Positions 1 to 4,781 of a stretch of DNA of 6,407 nt are shown here, one piece after another. The first letter of the stretch is position 1; each line of letters starts with the position of its first letter. The notes beneath the pieces are model-generated. The model was not told where the DNA came from. It worked only from the letters and a program-made list of their open reading frames with translations, and made no database searches. This stretch comes from JAIVJN01 sp036732565 (GTDB taxonomy: Bacteria; Acidobacteriota; Vicinamibacteria; Vicinamibacterales; UBA2999), in contig DAINCF010000421.1 of NCBI GenBank assembly GCA_036732565.1, positions 1-6,407 of the forward strand. The letters are read 5' to 3'. A program made the translations under genes and the position numbers.

Positions 1-172
1 GCGCGCCCGGCGTGAAGTCGCGAGGCGGACTCGAGACGACCGATGGCGGGCTGACGCGCGCCGGCGCCGGGGCCGCCGGCTGCGGCTGCGCCAGTGCGAG
101 ACGAGGCCGAGCGGCGGCGAGGCCGGCGGCGGCGCCAATGGTGAATGCAAGATCGCGGCGTGTGATGCGCAT
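1..172 (-). CDS. Divergent Tat-exported protein, N-terminal 57 residues only (possibly SMP-30/gluconolactonase-like)
   Basis: Reading the minus strand from the ATG at 172-170 gives 57 codons with no stop before the window edge, so the rest of the gene lies to the left. The product begins MRITRRDLAFTIGAAAG, a textbook Tat signal: T4-R5-R6-D7-L8, then an Ala/Gly-rich hydrophobic stretch (residues 8-21) and an A-L-A signal peptidase site at 26-28. The protein should therefore be exported folded, often meaning a cofactor- or metal-containing enzyme. After cleavage comes a Gln/Pro/Ala linker (29-39), then a segment ending PPRDFTPGA. That short stretch resembles from memory the mature N-terminus of acidobacterial SMP-30/gluconolactonase proteins, which would suit the PQQ dehydrogenase in this locus, but it is too short to prove this. 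An in-frame TAA at 187-185 leaves no upstream alternative start. The Shine-Dalgarno is weak. Confidence is high for a real Tat-exported gene and low for its enzyme class. Confidence 0.78.
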   Translation of the reverse strand, partial: MRITRRDLAFTIGAAAGLAAARPRLALAQPQPAAPAPARVSPPSVVSSPPRDFTPGA

Positions 173-250
173 AGGCCGCGTATCTTACCGCTCGAGCCGC
201 CGTCGGCGCCGGCATATGAGTAACCGCCGTCTATTCGTAGTTTGCCGGTT

Positions 251-273
251 TCACATCTGCAGGACGCATGTGA
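251..273. promoter_or_regulatory. Small inverted repeat in the divergent intergenic region (possible operator)
   Basis: TCACAT (251-256) and ATGTGA (268-273) form a perfect 6-bp dyad with an 11-bp spacer, so the half-site centres are 17 bp apart. It lies between the divergent Tat gene and the TonB receptor promoter, where a shared regulator would be expected to bind. A 6+6 dyad can occur by chance in 255 bp, no regulator gene is visible, and it does not match a site I can name. Confidence 0.25.
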
Positions 274-280
274 TCGAGAA

Positions 281-300
281 GTAAAAAGCTGTAAAAGATC
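281..300 (+). repeat. Two A-rich 10-bp direct repeats upstream of the receptor promoter
   Basis: GTAAAAAGCT (281-290) is followed at once by GTAAAAGATC (291-300). The GTAAAA cores are spaced exactly 10 bp, one helical turn. The tract is the most A-rich part of a GC-rich region and sits about 13-32 bp upstream of the predicted -35 box, so it could be an UP-like element or an activator site. This is a positional inference only. Confidence 0.35.
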
Positions 301-312
301 GCTCCCTCCAGC

Positions 313-340
313 TTGAATCTGCATGCAAAACGCGTATACT
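313..340 (+). promoter_or_regulatory. Predicted sigma70-type promoter for the TonB-dependent receptor gene
   Basis: TTGAAT (313-318, four of six to TTGACA) is separated by 16 bp from TATACT (335-340, five of six to TATAAT). Transcription would begin near 346-348 and leave a leader of about 80 nt before the ATG at 428. If correct, this excludes the in-frame upstream ATG at 323, which lies inside the promoter. I found no comparably good promoter for the divergent minus-strand gene in 173-427, and nothing else recognisable in that stretch beyond the dyad and direct repeat listed here. Confidence 0.55.
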
Positions 341-414
341 CCGACCGTTTTCCGACTCTGGTCATTCAGTCGCGCGCAACCCCACGGCCTTCCTCCATCC
401 TGTGTTCGGTCATC

Positions 415-421
415 AAGGGGG
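415..421 (+). promoter_or_regulatory. Ribosome binding site that fixes the receptor start
   Basis: AAGGGGG (415-421) lies 6 nt before the ATG at 428. It selects this ATG over the in-frame ATG at 323, which has no Shine-Dalgarno. The protein from 428 begins with a signal peptide, while the extra 35 residues from 323 would bury it. Confidence 0.7.
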
Positions 422-427
422 CGGCAG

Positions 428-3400
428 ATGCGTGAACTGCGAATTGGCTTGGCAGCGGCGGCGTGTCTCTGGGCGGCGACCACGTCTCTCATCGCGCAGC
501 AGGGCACGTCGGAGATTGGCGGCAAGATCACGGACCCCTCGGGCGCCGTCCTACCCGGCGTCACGATCGTGGTCACCAACGAAGACACCGGAATCTTTCG
601 CGAAGTGGATACCGGCCCCGGCGGCAACTACTTCGTGTCGCAAATGGTCCCTGGGCGTTACCGAATCACCGCCAAGCTGGAAGGCTTCAAGAGCCTCGAT
701 CGGCGAGGCATCGTCCTCACCGTCGGCCAGACGACAACGCTCGATCTGACGATGGAGGTCGGGACGCTGGACGAAACGGTGACGGTCACAGCCGCCGCGC
801 CGCTCGTCGATCTGTCCACCGCGGAAATCGGTGGGCATATCTCGTCCGACGAGCTGCAGGAATTGCCTGCCGCCAATCGCAGCTACATGGCGTTCATCGG
901 CAACGTGCCCGGCACCGTGTTCATCCCGAGCGGCGAGTTCCTGAACGACAGCTTTCAAGCCAACGGCCAGCCGACGGCGGCGAACAACATCGTGTTCGAC
1001 GGCTCGAACAACACCGACGATCAGCGCGGATCGAACGTCGGCGGGCAGACGCGCGCGGCGAACGAGTCGATCCAGGAAGTGCAGATCATCACCAATCAGT
1101 TCGACGCCGAGTATGGCCGCGCGTCCGGCGCGGTGATCAACGCCGTCACCAAGTCGGGCACGAACGACTTTCGTGGCTCCGCGTTCGGATTCTTCACCGG
1201 CAAATCGATGACGTCGCGGGATTTCTTCGCGCGCGTCGCCAACGACGAGAAGCCCGACGTGGGCAAGGACGAATGGGGAGGCACGTTCGGCGGACCGCTC
1301 CTGCGCAACAAGCTGTTCTTCTTCACGAGCCTGGAGCGCATCGTGGCACGGCGGAACTGGTCGCGGAATTTTCCCACTCGCCCGGATCAGAGCTACTCCA
1401 CCGCCAGCGAGGAATCGGCGTGGAACACGCTCTGGCGCATCGATCACCAGCTCCATCAGAACCACACGTGGGCGTTCCGCTGGCTCCGCGAGAAGGCGCC
1501 GCAGTTCAATCGCCTCGACACCGAGCAGGAGACGCTCACTGCCTACGGCGACGAAACGGATTTGGATCAAACGCTGGTCGGCACCCTGACCTCGGTGCTC
1601 GGGAACACGAGGGTCAACACCGTGCGCCTCGGCGCCGTGCTGGAGGATACGGTGCACGCCAACCCGGCGTGGCGGGCGCTCAACCCGGACTACGCGCGCT
1701 GCGTTCCCTGTGCTGACGATGCCGGAATTGGCATCGTCGATGCGCCGCCGGTGCTGGACTATGACAGCTTCGATACGCAAGCCTCCGCGACGATGGACTA
1801 CTCCATCCAGCGGTCGTACTCGATCGAAGACACGTTCTCGTGGTTCATCCCCGACAAGATGGGCAAGCACGATACGAAGGTCGGAGCTCGCTACTCGCGC
1901 ACCTGGCTGAGCAATCCGAACTGGAGCAACATGAATGGCACGTACATCTTCCGCGGCAATCAGGATGCGCCATTCAATCCAGCTGACCCGCGGACCTATC
2001 CGGAACGCCTGACGATCCGCGTGCCGAGTCCGCTCACCTACGAGCTGGTCATGCACGTCGCGGAGATCTTCGCGCAGGACAAGTGGGAGGTGCGACCTGG
2101 CCTCACGCTCAGCCTCGGGGTTCGATACGATCTCGAAGTCATGCCAGTCGATGAGGATCCCGGTAATCCGCTGTTCAGCGACTCGTCCAAGTATCCCGTC
2201 GACAGGAACAACATCGCACCGCGCTTGGGCGTCGTGTGGAACCCGGACGGCAAGGGCAAATCGGTGGTGCGCGCGGGCTATGGCATCTTCTACGATCGGA
2301 CGCTGCTCGGCACCGTCGACAACTTCTTCACCGACACCAAGTACGCAAGCTCATTTACCGCGGAGTTTCCAGGTCCCAATATCGCTGACACCGGACCCCG
2401 AAACGGTCGATTTCCAACGGATCCCGCACTGAATGTTGGACGCGTCGATCAATTGGCGCCAGAGGTCCGCGCGTACATCAACGGGCTGTACCCTCCGGGA
2501 ACGACCGTACGCAATACCGGTACGGTCACGTGGGATGATCCCGATCGCGAGCAGCCGTACTTTCACCAGCTAAGCGTGGGATACGAGCGCGAGTGGTTCC
2601 GTGGCGTGGCGGTGTCGGCCGACTACGTCCGAATGCTCGGGCGGAGCATGTTCTTGAACCCCAACCTGAATATCGCGACTGGAAGGGACACCGTGAGGGA
2701 CGGCAATAATCGCATCTTCACCGATCCATTTGGCATCCTGAACGCGAGCCTCACCCCCGGTGAACCCGCGTACGGCGGTGTCGTCCGGCTGCGCACGACG
2801 AAGTATGGCTACAGCAACTACGACGCGTTGAACCTCTCGGTCGAAAAGCGCTACGCCAACAATTGGAGCCTGCGCGGCGCGTACTCGTTGAGTTACTCGC
2901 GTGGGGTCACGGCCGGTCAGGAGAACACGCCGGATCTGCAGGTCGGGTCGGATCTCAACCTCGATGAGTGGTACGCTGCGTCGCCAACCGATCGTCGTCA
3001 CAACTTCACGATGAGCGGGCGGTACGAAGTGCCGAAGCTGACCGGGCTGTCGCTGAGCGGCACGCTGCGTATGCTGAGCGGCACGCCGTTCACGATTCAA
3101 GATGACACGCTCGACACCGATCTCAATCGCATCAACTTCCAGCCGGCGCCGGCGGGGACCTACAATGCATTCCCTGCGGCCGGCCCGTACGTGATGAAGG
3201 ACGTTGAAAACGAAGGCGGACGCAACGGCGCACGTGGTCCGGGCTTCGTGCAGCTCGACCTGCGCGCCGGCTACCGCCTCAGGCTTGGGGCCCGCCGGAC
3301 GCTCGATGCGTTCGTGGACGTGTTCAACGTGACGAATCGCGCCAATTTCGAGGCCCCCGCCAATGCCACTACCGGTGCGGGCTCGAATGGCGGCAATATG

Positions 3401-3493
3401 CGGATTACGGCAGACTTCCTGCGACTGAAAGCGCTGGTCGGCGGAACCGGCTTCCCGCGCCAGGCGCAGGTAGGACTGAGATTTGGGTTCTAA
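428..3493 (+). CDS. Oar-like TonB-dependent receptor with N-terminal carboxypeptidase-regulatory-like domain
   Basis: This 1021-residue outer-membrane protein probably imports a large or scarce substrate using TonB-derived energy. The substrate cannot be read from the sequence. Residues 1-23 are a Sec signal peptide ending SLIA before QQG. Residues about 26-112 form the Ig-like CarboxypepD_reg domain (SEIGGKITDPSGAVLPGV, then PGRYRITAKLEGF). DETVTVTA at 115-122 resembles a TonB box. The plug follows to roughly residue 256 and includes the conserved stretch with ITNQFDAEYGRASGAVINAV and TKSGTNDFRGS. The rest is a beta-barrel with typical Oar-type segments such as FAQDKWEVRPGLTLSLGVRY and NNIAPRLGVVWNP. 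The C-terminus, QVGLRFGF, ends in Phe, as outer-membrane barrels do for BAM recognition. Length and domain order are normal for the acidobacterial family, and no frameshift is seen. C425 and C428 form a CxxC in a predicted loop. It is first in a three-gene same-strand run, with its own likely promoter at 313-340. Function class is certain; substrate is unknown. Confidence 0.95.
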   Translation: MRELRIGLAAAACLWAATTSLIAQQGTSEIGGKITDPSGAVLPGVTIVVTNEDTGIFREVDTGPGGNYFVSQMVPGRYRITAKLEGFKSLDRRGIVLTVGQTTTLDLTMEVGTLDETVTVTAAAPLVDLSTAEIGGHISSDELQELPAANRSYMAFIGNVPGTVFIPSGEFLNDSFQANGQPTAANNIVFDGSNNTDDQRGSNVGGQTRAANESIQEVQIITNQFDAEYGRASGAVINAVTKSGTNDFRGSAFGFFTGKSMTSRDFFARVANDEKPDVGKDEWGGTFGGPLLRNKLFFFTSLERIVARRNWSRNFPTRPDQSYSTASEESAWNTLWRIDHQLHQNHTWAFRWLREKAPQFNRLDTEQETLTAYGDETDLDQTLVGTLTSVLGNTRVNTVRLGAVLEDTVHANPAWRALNPDYARCVPCADDAGIGIVDAPPVLDYDSFDTQASATMDYSIQRSYSIEDTFSWFIPDKMGKHDTKVGARYSRTWLSNPNWSNMNGTYIFRGNQDAPFNPADPRTYPERLTIRVPSPLTYELVMHVAEIFAQDKWEVRPGLTLSLGVRYDLEVMPVDEDPGNPLFSDSSKYPVDRNNIAPRLGVVWNPDGKGKSVVRAGYGIFYDRTLLGTVDNFFTDTKYASSFTAEFPGPNIADTGPRNGRFPTDPALNVGRVDQLAPEVRAYINGLYPPGTTVRNTGTVTWDDPDREQPYFHQLSVGYEREWFRGVAVSADYVRMLGRSMFLNPNLNIATGRDTVRDGNNRIFTDPFGILNASLTPGEPAYGGVVRLRTTKYGYSNYDALNLSVEKRYANNWSLRGAYSLSYSRGVTAGQENTPDLQVGSDLNLDEWYAASPTDRRHNFTMSGRYEVPKLTGLSLSGTLRMLSGTPFTIQDDTLDTDLNRINFQPAPAGTYNAFPAAGPYVMKDVENEGGRNGARGPGFVQLDLRAGYRLRLGARRTLDAFVDVFNVTNRANFEAPANATTGAGSNGGNMRITADFLRLKALVGGTGFPRQAQVGLRFGF

Positions 3494-3503
3494 AACACGA
3501 AGG
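3494..3503 (+). repeat. AACACGAAGG repeat, copy 1, abutting the receptor stop codon
   Basis: AACACGAAGG begins at the base after the TAA at 3491-3493. An identical copy is at 4690-4699, 10 nt after the stop of the next gene, where it is part of a longer 9-nt-unit repeat. An exact 10-mer placed just behind two consecutive genes suggests an interspersed repeat family rather than chance. Confidence 0.5.
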
Positions 3504-3508
3504 CTCGC

Positions 3509-3569
3509 GTCTTGAGTCTTGGGACCTGAGGCCGTTCGGGTACGAGCCTCAGGCCTCGGGCCTCAAGAC
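3509..3569 (+). repeat. Long imperfect hairpin made of degenerate 7-nt repeats between receptor and aldolase genes
   Basis: The left arm (3509-3532) and right arm (3546-3569) are each 24 nt, with a 13-nt loop (3533-3545). I count 22 of 24 pairs: 19 Watson-Crick and 3 G-U. The mismatches are A3524/C3554 and T3517/C3561. Both arms have 7-nt periodicity: GTCTTGA, GTCTTGG, GACCTGA on the left and GCCTCAG, GCCTCGG, GCCTCAA, GACCCAA on the right. There is no T-run after the stem, so it is not a standard intrinsic terminator. It could be a bidirectional or factor-assisted terminator, an mRNA-stabilising element that sets different receptor and enzyme levels, or an inserted repeat. It ends 11 nt before the aldolase Shine-Dalgarno. 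Confidence 0.7.
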
Positions 3570-3580
3570 CCAAGTCTGAG

Positions 3581-3587
3581 AAAGGGG
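3581..3587 (+). promoter_or_regulatory. Ribosome binding site that fixes a GTG start for the aldolase
   Basis: AAAGGGG (3581-3587) lies 6 nt before GTG at 3594. The longest ORF would start at TTG 3519, inside the left arm of the hairpin, and would add 25 residues in front of an otherwise well-formed signal peptide. The GTG is clearly preferable. Confidence 0.75.
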
Positions 3588-3593
3588 TCGTTC

Positions 3594-4679
3594 GTGAAGC
3601 AGCTGTTTGTATTCACCATCGTATGCATGGGATTGGTCGGCACCCTGTGGTCGCAGGCGCAGAATCCTTCGACGCAGAAACCCGCGCAGCCACAGCCGAC
3701 CGCGGATCCGTACGCCAACAATCCTGACGCCGGCGCCGGCAAGTTCCCGCTTGCCGCGCCGGCCGGCAAGGACAGCGGCGCGAAGAAGACGCCGCTGCAG
3801 GGAGCGGTCAATCAGGGGCCATTCGATCCAGCTGCCTGGAAGTACGGTCCCGCCTTCAATGCGCCACCCGGCGCGAAGGTCTGGAATCCGGTGAAGCTGA
3901 AGTTGCAGCAGGGTGGCAAGGTCACAGGCGGCACGGTATTCAGTGCCACCGACCCGGAAACCTATTGCGCGATGGCCAACGCCGGCTACGATTTCATCTG
4001 GACCGAAATGCAGCACGACCAGCGCGATTGGAATCAAGCGGCAGGGCTCTGGCGCACGTGTCCACATGCCAAGGCAGTTCCAGGCGTGCGCGTCGCCTAC
4101 ACTGACGAGCGCGAGATCCAGCACGCAGTCGACGCCGGCGCGTTGGTGGTGGTGGTGCCAACCGTGGATACGGTCGAGGAAGCGACCGCCGCGCGCGACT
4201 GGACCTACTTCCCACCGCTCGGTCGCCGCAGCAGCGGCGGCGGTCAAGCGTTCGACGCCGCGATGTGGGGCGGTGTGCCGGGCGGTTATCGCAACACCAT
4301 CAATGACAACATCGTGTTGATCCTCATGATCGAAACGCTCGAAGGATTAAAGAACGCCGAGGCCATCGCCAAGATCCCCGGTGTGACCGCGCTCTTCGCG
4401 GCCAGCGGCGATCTCGGCAACTTCACCGGCTATCGACAGGGCTCGCCCGACTACGAGCGCGTGATCAACATCGTCCACGATGCCACGGTCAATGCGGGCA
4501 TCCGCCTCTGCGGCCCGCTCGCCTGGCGCGATCGACCGGATTTCACCTGCTTCCAAGCCGGCAGCGAGACCGCCGCAATCACCCGTGGTGTCGCCGCGGA
4601 GCTGGGTCCGCTCGCCAACACGCAGGGCAAGCCCGAGGTCGGCCCGTTTGCCGCGACGACGTCGGGAACCAAGCAGTGA
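3594..4679 (+). CDS. Exported HpcH/HpaI-family (class II pyruvate) aldolase
   Basis: From the GTG start the protein has 361 residues. The family makes metal-dependent retro-aldol cuts of 4-hydroxy-2-keto acids (HpaI, YfaU, GarL), giving pyruvate or a related keto acid plus an aldehyde. Residues 1-22 are a Sec signal peptide (KQLFVFTIVCMGLVGTLWSQ, then A22), so it should act in the periplasm or be secreted, which is unusual because the well-studied members are cytoplasmic. A Pro/Ala/Gln-rich linker runs to about residue 80, and the barrel from about 100. Catalytic positions match E. coli HpaI with preserved spacing: H141 (H45), R166 (R70), D180 (D84), and metal ligands E247 (E149) and D273 (D175), the last two 26 apart in both. 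PPLGRR at 207-212 fits the family's PPxGxR motif. The usual D-x-E-H around the histidine is E-M-Q-H here. Substrate is unknown. A non-catalytic or citrate-lyase-like role is possible but less likely given the intact site. Confidence 0.88.
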   Translation: MKQLFVFTIVCMGLVGTLWSQAQNPSTQKPAQPQPTADPYANNPDAGAGKFPLAAPAGKDSGAKKTPLQGAVNQGPFDPAAWKYGPAFNAPPGAKVWNPVKLKLQQGGKVTGGTVFSATDPETYCAMANAGYDFIWTEMQHDQRDWNQAAGLWRTCPHAKAVPGVRVAYTDEREIQHAVDAGALVVVVPTVDTVEEATAARDWTYFPPLGRRSSGGGQAFDAAMWGGVPGGYRNTINDNIVLILMIETLEGLKNAEAIAKIPGVTALFAASGDLGNFTGYRQGSPDYERVINIVHDATVNAGIRLCGPLAWRDRPDFTCFQAGSETAAITRGVAAELGPLANTQGKPEVGPFAATTSGTKQ

Positions 4680-4688
4680 GGTAAACGG

Positions 4689-4753
4689 GAACACGAAGGA
4701 CACGAAGCCGGAACCAACGCTGGCTTGCTTTGTGTTCTTCTGTTCTTCGTGTT
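4689..4753 (+). terminator. Hairpin of 9-nt repeats after the aldolase gene, with U-rich 3' arm (possible terminator or attenuator)
   Basis: The left arm (4689-4707) holds two tandem 9-nt units, AACACGAAG and GACACGAAG. The right side holds complementary units. Pairing 4689-4707 with 4728-4745 gives 18 pairs with one bulged C (4694), two G-U pairs and a 20-nt loop. An alternative exact 9-bp pairing joins 4690-4698 to CTTCGTGTT at 4745-4753. The 3' arm and flank are T-rich (4729-4756), unusual in this GC-rich DNA, so termination is plausible, but there is no uninterrupted T-run. It starts 10 nt after the aldolase stop. The two competing pairings are also compatible with attenuation of the downstream gene. 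No convincing promoter for that gene was found in this gap. Confidence 0.5.
4690..4699 (+). repeat. AACACGAAGG repeat, copy 2, shortly after the aldolase stop
   Basis: This is identical to the copy at 3494-3503 behind the receptor gene. Here it continues into a second 9-nt unit and forms the left arm of the hairpin at 4689-4753. Confidence 0.5.
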
Positions 4754-4768
4754 TGTACCTACGCGTTC

Positions 4769-4773
4769 AGGAG
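4769..4773 (+). promoter_or_regulatory. Ribosome binding site of the PQQ dehydrogenase gene
   Basis: AGGAG (4769-4773) lies 8 nt before ATG 4782, the strongest Shine-Dalgarno in the window. It supports that start, which leads straight into a signal peptide. It lies downstream of the hairpin at 4689-4753, so the hairpin would not mask it. Confidence 0.7.
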
Positions 4774-4781
4774 ACGTAGCG

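Noticed and set aside
12..284. Plus-strand reading frame of 90 codons at the left edge
   Set aside because: Its Arg/Ala-rich product has no recognisable pattern. It is antisense to the Tat signal peptide gene on the minus strand and runs through the divergent promoter region.
323..427. Upstream in-frame ATG for the TonB receptor
   Set aside because: It has no Shine-Dalgarno, lies between the predicted -35 and -10 boxes, and would place 35 non-signal residues before a good signal peptide. ATG 428 has AAGGGGG 6 nt upstream.
551..2056. Long open frame of 501 codons on the minus strand inside the receptor gene
   Set aside because: It is antisense to a clearly conserved receptor. High-GC codon bias creates long antisense open frames, and its His/Arg/Val-rich product shows no domain or signal I recognise.
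3519..3593. Upstream TTG start for the aldolase
   Set aside because: It begins inside the hairpin arm and has no Shine-Dalgarno. The 25 added residues would bury the signal peptide.
3494..3593. Possible CRISPR or tandem-repeat array in the receptor-aldolase gap
   Set aside because: The repeat units are 7 nt, degenerate and arranged as one inverted pair. There are no regularly spaced longer repeats or spacers.
3549..4247. Minus-strand open frame antisense to the aldolase gene
   Set aside because: Low-complexity, Arg-rich product with no recognisable motif; it is explained by the GC skew of the sense gene.
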